Source of the DNA: Syntrophorhabdaceae bacterium
GTDB taxonomy: Bacteria; Desulfobacterota; Syntrophorhabdia; Syntrophorhabdales; Syntrophorhabdaceae
Assembly: GCA_017992765.1 (NCBI GenBank)
Contig: JAGOOA010000001.1
Span: 31,961 to 95,960 of the forward strand
Reading direction: 5' to 3'
Length of the DNA: 64,000 nt
Under the pieces are notes generated by a model. It saw nothing but the letters and a program-made list of their open reading frames with translations. It did not search any database and was not told the DNA's origin. This document shows positions 9,684 through 19,000 of the stretch, one piece after another (position 1 is the stretch's first letter; every line of letters begins with the position of its first letter). The position numbers were made by a program, and so were the translations under genes.

Positions 9684-10376
9684 ATGACAAAGATTCTGCT
9701 CAAATTCAAGGATGCTGTTATTAAGGAGCTAAAGCTTGAGCAGGAGACGTACACCATCGGGAGAAAGGATACGAACGATATTGTTGTTGACAACCTCGCC
9801 GTTTCCGGATCGCACGCCAGGCTGCTCAAAGAAGGCGATGCATACATCATCGAGGATCTGAACAGCACCAACGGCACGTTCGTGAACGGCAGGAAGATTG
9901 CCAAGCAGCCGCTCAAGAACGGTGATGTCGTGCTCATTGGCAGCCACACCATCGAGTTCATGACCGATGTGAAGCCGGCAGAGGGCACAAAGACTGACAT
10001 CCGCTCCCGCTCCATGGATGAGACGATACTCTTAAGCCCCAAAGACCAGGAAAAGATCATCACACAAACGGAAAAGCTGGAGGTCCTCGGAGGGCTCCTC
10101 GTCATCGAAGGTTCTTCCGAGCAAAAGGAATACCTGCTCAAGGAGAGGATCACCACCATCGGCAAGGACGACAGCGCATTGATCCGCCTGAAGGGCCTTT
10201 TTGCCCCCAAGGTGGCCGCCCTGATAAACAGGAGAAAAGAGGGATATTTCATCACCCCATCCGGCGGGAAGGAGATCAAGGTCAACGGCAGCAAGGTCGA
10301 CCAGCGGCACGACCTGAAAGATGGCGATATTATCGAGGTTGCGGGAATAAAGATGCAGTTCTTTGTGAAGGAATGA
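9684..10376 (+). CDS. Tandem FHA-domain protein
   Basis: 230-residue cytosolic phosphothreonine-binding protein. FHA domain 1 (about 20-95) has the conserved core: TIGRKDTNDI, SGSHARL and NSTNGTFVNG. A second, divergent FHA-like fold (about 130-230) keeps TIGKDD and VNGSKV but lacks the SxxH motif, so it may not bind phosphopeptide. It is probably the effector or adaptor of the upstream kinase. AGGAGGTGA overlaps the phosphatase stop and sets the start. The gene ends inside a 124-bp palindromic element that may terminate the operon. Confidence 0.9.
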   Translation: MTKILLKFKDAVIKELKLEQETYTIGRKDTNDIVVDNLAVSGSHARLLKEGDAYIIEDLNSTNGTFVNGRKIAKQPLKNGDVVLIGSHTIEFMTDVKPAEGTKTDIRSRSMDETILLSPKDQEKIITQTEKLEVLGGLLVIEGSSEQKEYLLKERITTIGKDDSALIRLKGLFAPKVAALINRRKEGYFITPSGGKEIKVNGSKVDQRHDLKDGDIIEVAGIKMQFFVKE

Positions 10377-10499
10377 TGCCAAGCTGCCTTCATTCATATA
10401 GCTTCGTTGACTGCGTCGTCATCGACTCGACGTACGAAATGTACGCCTCCGTCGCCTCCTCCTTGTCGCCTCGCTCTATTTTTGAATGCAACTTGGCAT
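10376..10499. repeat. 124-bp element with inverted-repeat ends
   Basis: The ends ATGCCAAGCTGC and GCAACTTGGCAT are near-perfect inverted repeats, and CGTAC GAAAT GTACG forms a central hairpin. The element begins at the FHA stop codon and sits between convergent genes. It contains no open frame with a ribosome site. It may act as a bidirectional terminator or be a non-autonomous mobile repeat. Confidence 0.6.
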
Positions 10500-10519
10500 A
10501 AGAAGATAGCAGCTGATCT

Positions 10520-10855
10520 TTACGGCGAGAGGAGGACCTGGTCACCGAATTTCTCTAAAAGGGCCTTTGATAGATCATCTGCGGCCCTCTTATCTTCAAG
10601 CTCGACCATTAGCTCACCATTATCTCCAACAACAAGGCGGCCGTGCCTTTTGACGATATCGGCGATATCATCGGGTTCGACGGTCCACCAGCCGCGCGTT
10701 CTGCGCAACAGCTCTTCGCCTTTCAGTTTCTGAGGGGTCACAAGGTCAATTGTACGGAACCACGCTGCCCATCCAACCTGCGCAGGAGACTTGAGCACCG
10801 GCGACACGGGGTCATGATAGATGCGGCAGCGGCCGAAGAGGCGCAAGCGGATCAT
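10520..10855 (-). CDS. Unknown protein, 111 residues
   Basis: I do not recognise this family. It is a soluble, basic protein with no signal peptide or membrane helix. The N-terminal half holds a tryptophan-rich stretch (VGWAAWFRT, RGWWTVEPDD), and the C-terminal half is a charged helix-rich segment (VELEDKRAADDLSKALLEKF). Its ATG overlaps the stop codon of the upstream gene (ATGA), so the two are translationally coupled and probably act together. The pair converges on the FHA operon. Confidence 0.7.
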   Translation of the reverse strand: MIRLRLFGRCRIYHDPVSPVLKSPAQVGWAAWFRTIDLVTPQKLKGEELLRRTRGWWTVEPDDIADIVKRHGRLVVGDNGELMVELEDKRAADDLSKALLEKFGDQVLLSP

Positions 10856-11190
10856 TTCAGGGCCTCTTCGAGAAATTTCTCTATTGCGGCATTCTTCGGC
10901 AGCATATCACCGGAAACATCGATGCCCCTCATGGACAATGCACGGGCAAGGCAGAAGATATAGATGACGGCGGCATCTTCTCCGTTCTCTGCTATGCCCC
11001 TCTGCATAGCCTTTACCCATGCCTTTTCAAAGAGCTTCAGTGCTGTTTCACGGAAGCGGCGCAGCCTCTCGTCGAGGGGATGGACAGAAAGCTTCGGCAA
11101 CAGTTCATGCTGCGCTTTTTCCATCCGGGCAAATACTTCGCGCATATACCTGACCTGCGGATCCCTTCCCCAGGTATCGACTTCTGTCAT
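10852..11190 (-). CDS. Unknown helical protein, 112 residues
   Basis: Family not recognised. The protein is mostly alpha-helical and charged, with no export signal. The start is taken at ATG 11190 because GGAGG lies just upstream. A longer frame would run into a heptad repeat array. It is the first gene of a two-gene minus-strand unit with the 111-residue protein, overlapping it by 4 bases. The tight pairing of two small genes recalls toxin-antitoxin or subunit pairs, but no known toxin motif is visible, so no function is proposed. Confidence 0.7.
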   Translation of the reverse strand: MTEVDTWGRDPQVRYMREVFARMEKAQHELLPKLSVHPLDERLRRFRETALKLFEKAWVKAMQRGIAENGEDAAVIYIFCLARALSMRGIDVSGDMLPKNAAIEKFLEEALK

Positions 11191-11205
11191 AACACCTCCC
11201 TGCAA

Positions 11206-11239
11206 GATAGTATATAGTATATCGTATACCGTATATCGA
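11206..11239. repeat. Heptad array, CGTATAT family
   Basis: AGTATAT AGTATAT CGTATAC CGTATAT CG shows four imperfect 7-bp units upstream of the minus-strand gene pair. The rest of the 11191-11507 gap holds the inverted repeat at 11292, another array at 11423 and a promoter. Confidence 0.7.
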
Positions 11240-11291
11240 AGCACTAAATAAATCCGAATGTTCTAAGACAAAATGGTTAGGGAGAATAACC

Positions 11292-11323
11292 TTGTCATTG
11301 CCACGCTCCGCTCGCGATGACAA
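11292..11323. repeat. Short inverted repeat
   Basis: TTGTCAT (11292-11298) and ATGACAA (11317-11323) bracket an 18-base loop rich in CGCTCGCG-like sequence. It resembles the small interspersed hairpin repeats of the TTGTCATTGC type common between genes in many bacteria. Confidence 0.5.
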
Positions 11324-11422
11324 CACAATAAAGCCAACTCCTTGTCTCTCGTTCCTTGTTGCTTGTCACTGGTTTAAACCTGTATCCAGCGACGAGTATC
11401 CGGTACCAGGTATTTGGTTTTG

Positions 11423-11453
11423 CGATATACGATATACGAACTACGATATACGG
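11423..11453. repeat. Heptad array, CGATATA family
   Basis: Four units, CGATATA CGATATA CGAACTA CGATATA, end in CGG. The 31-bp block is repeated without change at 39194-39224, about 28 kb away. Confidence 0.85.
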
Positions 11454-11469
11454 TATTTATTTTTCCTCT

Positions 11470-11498
11470 TTACAAAGAAAAAAGGATTGCATTATATT
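11470..11498 (+). promoter_or_regulatory. Candidate promoter of the DsbA-like gene
   Basis: TTACAA (11470-11475), a 17-bp spacer and TATATT (11493-11498) lie 9 bases before the ATG at 11508. There is no ribosome-binding site between them. A leaderless message is likely. Confidence 0.45.
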
Positions 11499-11507
11499 CT
11501 TGACAGC

Positions 11508-12089
11508 ATGGCGAGAATATCTCAAAAGACATTATTCCTGTTGGTAGTGCTATGCGGGCTGCTGCTTGGCCAGCCTCAGCCGGATTGTGCCGATGCAAAG
11601 GAGATGTCGCTTCTTGCATTCGGCAGCGGAAAGACAGATGTGAGATTGTATACCGATTATTTTTGCGGGCCCTGCGGAGCCTCCGAATCCAAGATAGAGC
11701 ATCCTATCCTCGACCTCGTCACAAAGAATGCCATCACCGTTACATTCGTTGACACGCCTTTCTACAAGTATTCTTCGCTCTATGTCCGTTATTTTCTTTA
11801 CATACTCAATGAAAAGAAGGAGCTGCACCATGCGCTTGCCGCACGGGCCGCCCTCTTCGAGGCAGCCAGGGCCAAGATTTACGAACAGGGAAAGCTTGAG
11901 GCATTCCTCCGGGCAAAGGGGATAGGATTTAGGCCGTTCGATGTGAAGCCGGTATTCAATATGCTCCAGGGTTATTTGAGAGAGGACAAGATAAACGCAA
12001 CCCCTTCCTGCGTGATACGCAACGGGGGCAAGAAGGAAGTCCATTCCGGTGGAGAAAATATCTTAAAGGCGCTTGAGGCGCTGAAGTAG
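11508..12089 (+). CDS. Exported thioredoxin-fold (DsbA-like) protein
   Basis: 193 residues with a signal peptide (hydrophobic LFLLVVLCGLLLG, then a probable cleavage near residue 30), so periplasmic. A thioredoxin fold follows. The redox motif CGPC lies in DYFCGPCGASE, and a cis-proline is likely in NATPSCV. The helical insertion between them fits the DsbA/DsbG group, so it may oxidise or isomerise disulfides. The start is ATG 11508, which begins the signal peptide and follows a promoter directly. The frame is open further upstream but runs through repeats. Substrates are unknown and no DsbB partner is seen in the window. Confidence 0.8.
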   Translation: MARISQKTLFLLVVLCGLLLGQPQPDCADAKEMSLLAFGSGKTDVRLYTDYFCGPCGASESKIEHPILDLVTKNAITVTFVDTPFYKYSSLYVRYFLYILNEKKELHHALAARAALFEAARAKIYEQGKLEAFLRAKGIGFRPFDVKPVFNMLQGYLREDKINATPSCVIRNGGKKEVHSGGENILKALEALK

Positions 12090-12093
12090 TAAA

Positions 12094-12193
12094 AGCCGTC
12101 AGGCGTGAGGGGATAGACCCCGTAAAATGTGAAAGGTAAAAGGTAAAATGTTTAAAACCTTTCACCTTTCACATTTTACCTTTCACTCTCACG
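12094..12193. repeat. Heptad arrays with inverted partner
   Basis: After a CGTCAGG CGTGAGG stretch, the units GTGAAAG GTAAAAG GTAAAAT are followed by ACCTTTC ACCTTTC ACATTTT ACCTTTC. The second set is the reverse complement of the first, so the region can form a long A/T-rich hairpin between the DsbA-like and CoA-binding genes. Confidence 0.85.
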
Positions 12194-12217
12194 GCCATGA
12201 ACTGATTTGGAGGTCCT

Positions 12218-12640
12218 ATGATACCTCAGGAAGCAAAGGAAAAAGAGGTGCTCGAACGATCAAGGGTGATTGCCGTCGTCGGCCTCTCGCCGGACGTGGA
12301 AAAACCGAGCAACATCGTTGCCCAGTACATGATCGCCCACGGTTACAGGGTAATTCCCGTCAATCCCGGCCATGAGAATATACTCGGCCTGAAGACATAC
12401 AAGGCCCTCTCCGACATCATGGAAAAGGTTGATATCGTCGACATATTCATGAAGGCCGAAACGCTCTTGCCCGTTGTCGAGGAGGCCGTCAGGATAAGAC
12501 CGAAATGCATATGGCTTCAGCTTGGGATCATCAACGAGGAAGCAAAGAAGCTCGCCGAGGACAATGGCATTACCTTCTTCATGGACAGGTGCATCAAGAT
12601 AGAGCACAACCGACTGATAGTAAATACTGAACCGGAATAA
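12218..12640 (+). CDS. CoA-binding domain protein (YccU type)
   Basis: 140-residue cytosolic protein made of one Rossmann-type CoA-binding domain. Visible features are the nucleotide-binding turn VIAVVGLSPDVEKPSN near residue 17 and YRVIPVNPG near 47. The later IWLQLGIINEEA is typical of this family, which is related to the N-terminal part of succinyl-CoA synthetase alpha. A GGAGGT site upstream fixes the start. The biochemical role of the family is poorly known and the neighbours give no clue. Confidence 0.85.
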   Translation: MIPQEAKEKEVLERSRVIAVVGLSPDVEKPSNIVAQYMIAHGYRVIPVNPGHENILGLKTYKALSDIMEKVDIVDIFMKAETLLPVVEEAVRIRPKCIWLQLGIINEEAKKLAEDNGITFFMDRCIKIEHNRLIVNTEPE

Positions 12641-12644
12641 AATT

Positions 12645-12704
12645 TCGTAAGGCGTCAGGCGTAAGGCGATTTAACCCCTTACGACTCACGATTCACGACT
12701 TACG
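12645..12704. repeat. Inverted heptad array, CGTAAGG family
   Basis: CGTAAGG CGTCAGG CGTAAGG is followed by an AT-rich turn and then CCTTACG ACTCACG ATTCACG ACTTACG. Both arms keep the 7-bp period. The hairpin lies at the 3' side of both the CoA-binding gene and the minus-strand tRNA. Confidence 0.88.
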
Positions 12705-12711
12705 GATTTTC

Positions 12712-12788
<77 letters not shown>

Positions 12789-12964
12789 ACGCGGTTGCCA
12801 GCATTATAGCATAATCATGTCAGCAGGTCATAATTTTCTTTTTATGGGGCTTGCGTCGCCCCCTCCGCAAGCAAAGCTCGCGGAGCCACCCCCTCTCGCT
12901 CGAGAACTCGCTACAGAATATAGGTCCAATAGGTCGTATAGGACCTATCACCTTTTGCTCTTTA

Positions 12965-13075
12965 CTCTCCGCTCTCTGCTCCATGCTCTCTGCTGCCTTT
13001 CTCCCCTTACGCCTTACGATTCACGACTTACGGGTTTACGCCTTTCACTCTCCGCTCTCTGCTCTCCGCTCTCCG
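12965..13075. repeat. Heptad arrays in a gene-free stretch
   Basis: The 12789-13161 gap holds no gene. It contains CTCTCCG CTCTCTG CTCCATG CTCTCTG (12965-12992), a CCTTACG/ACTTACG stretch (13003-13033), and CTCTCCG CTCTCTG CTCTCCG CTCTCCG (13048-13075). A short AGGTCC/GGACCT hairpin lies near 12924-12948. Confidence 0.85.
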
Positions 13076-13161
13076 CTACCTTTTTAGCTTTTTGTTCAAC
13101 ATTATGAAGTTTTCTTTTGCAATATTATTCGCTCTTTTGATAATATAGAGAAAGGGGTTCT

Positions 13162-15120
13162 ATGAAAAAAGTACTCGTTCCGACGCTTATCGGTATTGGA
13201 TTGACGCTTCTTTTCTCCCTGCTGGCGATCATACGGTTCGTCCCTTTTGAGCGCCTCGAACTTCTCCTCTATGACATACGGTACAGCATTCACGGCAAGA
13301 CAACACCGCCCAAGGAAGTAGTGATATTGGGCATCGACGACAGAAGCCTCGAAAAATACGGCAGATGGCCATGGGATAGAAGGAAGGTAGCCACCATCAT
13401 CGACAAGCTAAGCAGGATGGGGGCAAAGGTGGTCCTCGTAGATATCATCTTCAGCGAGCCCTCAAAGGACGACGATATCCTTGCCAAGTCGATCAAGAGG
13501 GCCGGGAACGTGATCCTCCCTGTTGTGTTTGACTTCAAGGGCGAGCCCAGGATAATACAGGACGACACCCTTTTCGATAATGCAATACCTATGATCCGGA
13601 AGATGGATAATTTCAAGATATTCCCGCCGCTGAGCGCAAGCAGCATCCTCCTGCCCGTCAAAAAGCTTTCGCAGAGCGCGAAGGCGCTTGCCTATATCAA
13701 TATGTTCCCTGATAAGGACGGCGTGCTGAGGTGGGAAGCCCTGTCCATTGAATATAACGGCGAGATGTACCCTTCCATTGACCTCCAGGCCGCAAGGCTT
13801 TATCGCGACCTCCCAAACGAGGCGCTGACCCTCCAGGCAGCGGAAGGAATACAGCTCGGCGACAACTTCATACCCACTGATTTCTGGGGAAGGATACTGA
13901 TCCACTACTATGGTCCGGAAAGGACCATCCCGTCAATCTCTGTTGCAGACCTCCTTGAGAACAAGGTGGAACCATCCATGATCAAGGACAGGGTCGTTCT
14001 TTTGGGCGCGACGGCCGTTGGCATATATGATCTCAGGGTTACCCCAACGTCGCCGGCTATGCCGGGGATCGAAAAACACGCAAACGTCGTGGCATCCATA
14101 TTGAACAACCAATTCATCTCCAAGCTCAAAAACATCTGGAACGTCTTGATCGTTCTTATATCAGGCATCCTCTTTTCTCTTATTATCGTGAGGATCAAGG
14201 CTATCGTCGGCGCGGTCTTCGCATTCGGCTTCATCGCGATACTTTACGGGATCGGCAATTACCTCTTCTTCTCGAAGGGGCTCTGGATGGACCTGAGCTA
14301 TTCAGGGAATAATATCCTCATCACCTATTTTGTTATCACCGCTTACAGGTATGCCACCGAGGAAAGGTATGCCAGGCAGATACGGGGCATGTTCTCAAGC
14401 TACGTAACAGAGAAGGTCGTCAACGAGCTCATCAAGAACCCTGAGCTTGCAAAGCTCGGCGGCGAGAGAAGAGAGGTAACCGTCCTCTTCTCCGATGTCC
14501 GGGGCTTCACGACATTCTCTGAAAAACATTCCCCGGAACAGGTCGTTGCCATCCTCAACGAGTACCTTGGAGAGATGACCCACATCATCTTTCAATGGGA
14601 CGGTACCCTCGATAAATTTGTCGGCGACGAGATCGTCGCCTTCTGGGGCGCGCCTATACCGCAGGAAAAACATGCCGAGCTTGCCATCAAGTGTGCCCTT
14701 CACATGACGCAGAGACTTACAGATCTCCAGGAAAAGTGGAGGTCAGAGGGAAAGGTGCCCCTCGCGGCAGGCTTCGGCCTCAACACGGGGGAGGTTATCG
14801 TCGGGAACATCGGCGCTGAAGGGAAGAAGATGGACTATACGGTCATCGGCGACAACGTGAACCTTGGCGCCCGCGTGGAGGGGCTCACGAGGAAGTACGA
14901 CGCCGACATCATCATCACGCAAGCAACATTGGACAAGATACGGGACCTTCTCGTTGGCGGCGACCTCGGCCATCTGAAGGTAACGGGGCTCGATATGGTG
15001 GCGGTAAAGGGAAAGGCGGAACCGGTGTGCATCTACGGCATATCATCGATGCCCCCTGGCGAGAAATCTGTAATCATCGAGTGCACGGTCACGGAAGTAA
15101 CGCAGATGACGGAAAAATAA
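13162..15120 (+). CDS. CHASE2 sensor adenylate cyclase (class III)
   Basis: Membrane cyclase making cAMP from ATP. A first membrane helix (about 6-24) is followed by an extracytoplasmic CHASE2 domain (about 35-325, with GRWPWDRR), three membrane helices (about 330-400), and a cytosolic class III cyclase domain (about 435-610). Metal-binding aspartates are Asp445 (LFSDVRGFT) and Asp489 (DKFVGDE). Transition-state residues Asn567 and Arg571 are present. Lys485 and Thr560 occupy the base-recognition positions and point to ATP rather than GTP. The catalytic set is complete, so it is predicted active as a homodimer. Its sensor half is paralogous to that of the kinase at 6385, so both may respond to related signals. 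Confidence 0.92.
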   Translation: MKKVLVPTLIGIGLTLLFSLLAIIRFVPFERLELLLYDIRYSIHGKTTPPKEVVILGIDDRSLEKYGRWPWDRRKVATIIDKLSRMGAKVVLVDIIFSEPSKDDDILAKSIKRAGNVILPVVFDFKGEPRIIQDDTLFDNAIPMIRKMDNFKIFPPLSASSILLPVKKLSQSAKALAYINMFPDKDGVLRWEALSIEYNGEMYPSIDLQAARLYRDLPNEALTLQAAEGIQLGDNFIPTDFWGRILIHYYGPERTIPSISVADLLENKVEPSMIKDRVVLLGATAVGIYDLRVTPTSPAMPGIEKHANVVASILNNQFISKLKNIWNVLIVLISGILFSLIIVRIKAIVGAVFAFGFIAILYGIGNYLFFSKGLWMDLSYSGNNILITYFVITAYRYATEERYARQIRGMFSSYVTEKVVNELIKNPELAKLGGERREVTVLFSDVRGFTTFSEKHSPEQVVAILNEYLGEMTHIIFQWDGTLDKFVGDEIVAFWGAPIPQEKHAELAIKCALHMTQRLTDLQEKWRSEGKVPLAAGFGLNTGEVIVGNIGAEGKKMDYTVIGDNVNLGARVEGLTRKYDADIIITQATLDKIRDLLVGGDLGHLKVTGLDMVAVKGKAEPVCIYGISSMPPGEKSVIIECTVTEVTQMTEK

Positions 15121-15186
15121 TAGGACGAGCTATTACCGGGCTATCCCCGCAAACACGCTCATTGCAATGCAGGGCGTAAGCATACA

Positions 15187-15297
15187 ACTGTCAGCCTTCA
15201 GCGATCAGCTGATATGGTAAAAAATGAAAACAAGTTTTATCCTCTCACGCCTGACGCCTTACGACTAACGGATTCTAATGCCTCACGACTTACGGGT
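15187..15297. repeat. Heptad arrays after the cyclase gene
   Basis: A CTGTCAG CCTTCAG CGATCAG stretch (15187-15213) is followed by CTCACGC CTGACGC CTTACGA CTAACGG and then CCTCACG ACTTACG (15244-15297). They lie between convergent cyclase and ompH genes, where they may help terminate transcription. Confidence 0.8.
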
Positions 15298-15304
15298 TCT
15301 ATTC

Positions 15305-15820
15305 CTATTTTATCTGTTGTATTATCTTATTCGTTATATCCACCGTGTCCTTAAAGTATGCAACGCCGGCGGCGCTTTTTTCGAAGATCACCGTGTAGCC
15401 TTCCTTCTCTCCTATGTTCTTTACAACCCCGCTGATCATGCCGAGGGCCTTCTGCGCGAGCTGCGTGTCAAGTTTTCGCACCTCGATCTCGAAATCTTCC
15501 CGGAGCCTTCTGATGTCTCTCGCATCGTTTGCAAGCCTTTCTTCAAGCGCCCTGCGCTCATTAACAGGGAGCTTCTCGCCTTCCTTTCTCAGCTTCTCTT
15601 CGGTCGCCTTGGCGGATTCCTCCCTGTCCCTGAGCGGTTTCCGCTTTGCCTCGATCTGCTTCATCAGGTCCTGCCTGTATCCTTCGAACGTCTTCGATTC
15701 CCGCATTACCTTCTGGACCTCGAAAACCCCGATCTTCGCCGCCTGTGCGGAGACATCCTGGATGCCCATAAAACATATAATAAAAAATACCGACACACCC
15801 AACACGAACAAACGTTTCAT
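15305..15820 (-). CDS. Periplasmic chaperone OmpH/Skp family
   Basis: 171 residues with a signal peptide (LFVLGVSVFFIICFMG, cleavage near DVSAQA). The mature protein opens with KIGVFEVQKVM, the beta-strand that starts Skp-type proteins. A long charged coiled-coil (about 45-130) forms the tentacles, and the C-terminal strand region ends the fold. It should trimerise and carry unfolded outer-membrane proteins across the periplasm. Start ATG 15820 is chosen over a more distal codon because GGAGGG lies just upstream and the signal peptide begins there. bamA and lpxD, common neighbours of this gene, are not present. Confidence 0.87.
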   Translation of the reverse strand: MKRLFVLGVSVFFIICFMGIQDVSAQAAKIGVFEVQKVMRESKTFEGYRQDLMKQIEAKRKPLRDREESAKATEEKLRKEGEKLPVNERRALEERLANDARDIRRLREDFEIEVRKLDTQLAQKALGMISGVVKNIGEKEGYTVIFEKSAAGVAYFKDTVDITNKIIQQIK

Positions 15821-15914
15821 TCGATCCCTCCGTGAAATTTTATCGCGATCTTTATACTGCTTGTTTATCATATTTGCCTGAATAATTCACGAGCTTTTTC
15901 AATCAGGCATAAAA

Positions 15915-15950
15915 GGATCGGTTTGCAGACATTCACCTGCAAACCGATCC
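15915..15950 (-). terminator. Terminator of the giant FecR-protein gene
   Basis: A perfect 14-bp inverted repeat, GGATCGGTTTGCAG with CTGCAAACCGATCC, has an 8-base loop. Read on the minus strand it is followed by TTTTAT. It lies about 60 bases after the giant gene's stop and is the best hairpin in the region. Confidence 0.85.
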
Positions 15951-15983
15951 ACGCTTGCAATCAGCTCACGCTTTTGCTTTACC

Positions 15984-16011
15984 GTGAGCTATGAGCCATG
16001 AACTATGAACT
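15984..16011. repeat. Heptad array, ATGAGCC family
   Basis: Units GTGAGCT ATGAGCC ATGAACT ATGAACT overlap the stop codon of the giant minus-strand gene. A related GTGAGCC ATGAGTT pair occurs near 39232. Confidence 0.7.
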
Positions 16012-19000
16012 ACTTCGCCACCCCTGCGGCGGTGCCTGAGATCGTGCCCGTGCCGGAGGTCGCGCCCGTGCCCGCAGCGGCGCCATTGAATGTTGTTGAG
16101 CCGTTAAAACCACCGGTGCCGCTCACGCTGCCAAGCCATTTGCCGTTGCCGCCCGGGTTCCAGTTCTTGAAAGCAAAGTCCGCACTTATTCCCGGTACAC
16201 TGCCGGTCAGCCCAATGTTGGTATTCAATGTCGGTGGCCCAGTATAGGTACCGGTCACGCTTCCTGTTGCCCAAGCCGTGGCCGGCCCACCTGCGGTAAG
16301 CGCGAAGAACTTGACATTATTCATTCCAAGGCTCGAGAAGCCATTTCCGGCCCCTGTGAGGTTCACGTTCCCCACCTCAACGCACGGTATATGCATCTGT
16401 GTGAGCTTGTTCCTTCCTGCCTCTGTCGCCGCCAGTTCAAGGAACTTGTTCGTCTCGACCCAACTGCCGATGCCGACCGCCATGTATGTGCTGGGATCGA
16501 AGGTGCCCAGTACCCTGCCGGAGAGCACGCCCGTGCCGGTGATGTCCTCTATGCTTGCCCAGTAGCCGACGGCATTGCCTTCGAACTTTTTGTTCTGCCA
16601 TGGACCACCACCGGAAATAAGAACACCCATATCATTAGTCGTCGAGGCCGCACCTTTAACCTCAAACTGCCAATTACTTGTACCGCCGGACGGGTCATAA
16701 TAGGAACCGTAGAATTTTGTCGCCCAGAGACCGGCGTATGGCACATCGGATATCCAGAAGCTCTCCGCCCATTTTGTATCGCTCGCCGACGGGGTTATGT
16801 ATCCTGAGCCGCCGAAGTTGCCTCCGCTCGTCGCGGGATTGTAATAAAAGATATGACTGTATATGCTGGAGGTAAGGTTCGCCGGCGCGATCGCCGTTGT
16901 GCCGAGCTCCACCGCGTACCATTCGCCGTCCGCCTGCCACTGCGCGTTGTTGGGGTCGAACCAGCCCCAGTCGGGGTTGTCCCCGACATCCCCGAAGTGT
17001 CCGAAGAGCCCGCTGACCTTCCCTGTGGGGCTGATAGCAAGCCCGCCCACGTATCCGCCAACGTTTTCTCCTGCAAAAACTTCATAATACCGCTGGATCC
17101 CGGACCATATACCCCAGTATGCCCCGCCGTCCAATGTGGTATTCGTGCTGTTCGTATAATTATAAGAAAAAAGCTCGCCGCTGAAGATATGGTTCTTATC
17201 TGGATACGCGGGGCCCGTGCGCACATCCGAGTTGTTCTTGTAGATACCGATCATGCTTATATCAAGGGGGTTGCTCTCGGATGATGTCCAGAGAGTGAGC
17301 GGCCCGCTGCCGTCGAAGACGCCCTTGAAATATCCATCATCCACAAGGCTTGTCCCGTTATAGTATTGCAGCTTCGTCTTGTTGGAAGAATTCGGGGTGA
17401 TCCACGACATATACCAGGAAGGAAAGAACGAGCCGGCAAATTGGCCGCCAAAGGTGCCTGACGTGGTGGCCAGGCCTGTAAACTGGCCTGCCCCGTAACC
17501 GTCCAGGTTGCCCTGGATATATGAACCGTCGACAGCGATCGCCCCCGAGCCCCAGAATTCGCCGATCCAGTTGTCTGTGCCGCTGCTGTCGCTGTGGGCT
17601 GCCTGCGCGATCCACAAGGACCCGAAGAATGTCTCCCCGGGGTTCGTGACAACGATGTTCCCGATATAATCGATCTGCTGCCCGCTGTAGGCCCCAGAGA
17701 TCGAGTTCGAGGCTGCGGTCTTGTGCGCAAACGATGTAGGAGGGGTAGCATAGGAGTAGATGTTGATCGGCAGTGTCACGTTCGTGCCCGGAAGGGACGG
17801 CTGTGAGCCGGAAAGTGTTACCGTTGTCGTTAGCTCGCTGGGGAAGCCGAGGGCTGCAAGCGCCTGCCTGCCTTCGGCTGTGCCCGCAAGGTTCATGTAT
17901 ATCGGGGTGCCGAACCAGGCGCCCATAGAGAAGGCGCTGAATGCCCCTTCGCTGTCGTTGTATGCCCCCTTCGTCTGCCCTGCCAAAAGGGCGGTGCGTC
18001 CTGAGCGCCAGTTCGCCCAGTATCCGTAGGTCTCTATGCTTTCAAGCTCGCCGTCCGACCATGTCCCGTAGCTTTCCATTTTCAGGTAGCGGGTCAGATA
18101 AAACGGCGACGCGTTCGTCCATATCTGTTTGCTGCCAAAATGATAACCGGTCGGCGAGATGGACGGATCGTACGCGCCGAGGGAGTTCGTCTTCCAGAGA
18201 CCGAAACCGTATGTCGTGTTATAGGGTTCTGTGAAGGAGAGGATCTCGGTCTTGTCCCACCTCTCGCCCATCTCCCCTAATTTCTTATAGTTCGCATCGA
18301 AGAAACCGCCCTCGCTGCTTGTGTCTCCGTAAGGAGGATAATCGCCCCAGTCCGTCGTCTTCGGCCCGGTCGACATCTGGGTGTATGCAACAAGGTCCTT
18401 TGGCGCGAAATCCACGCCTGTGCCGAGCTGTGCCCTTTTGATCGTCCCGCTCCCCTCGAAGACCATGCTCTCCGGATATCCCGTGCCGGGGATGCTGGCG
18501 TAAAGGACGCCCGTGTTGCTGCTTCCGTCGACGTACATCATATAGGACCAGAAATCTATCGCGTCCGTCGTCGCGCCGGGGATGATGGTAGCGGCTGCGA
18601 ATCCCGTGTATGCGCCGCCGTCGTATGTCGTGTTCGTGCCGTCTATGCGGTTGCTCGAAACGAACGTTCTCTGCATAGGCGTATACCATATATGATTCAG
18701 CACAGGATCGCCGGTCACGTACTCGCCTATTATAGAGGCATTGACGGACGTACTCCCGCCGAAGAGGGGATTCGTCCCGCCCATGGTGAACCACATGTGC
18801 CCGTCCTGTGTGTCGTATGTTCCATCAGGATTGCTCCCGTAATACACGTAGTTCACGAAGCCGCTCTGGAACTGGAGCGCGCTGCCGCTGGACCACGTAC
18901 CGAATGTGATCGCCTGATAGGTATCGCTGTCGATGGTGCCGAGGAAATTTCCGTCAAAGGTGCCCGTCGTGGTGTGGCCCATGTATGTCCCCGATTCGGT

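Noticed and set aside
11292-11507. N-terminal extension of the DsbA-like protein
   Set aside because: It would cover an inverted repeat, a heptad array and the promoter, and would bury the signal peptide.
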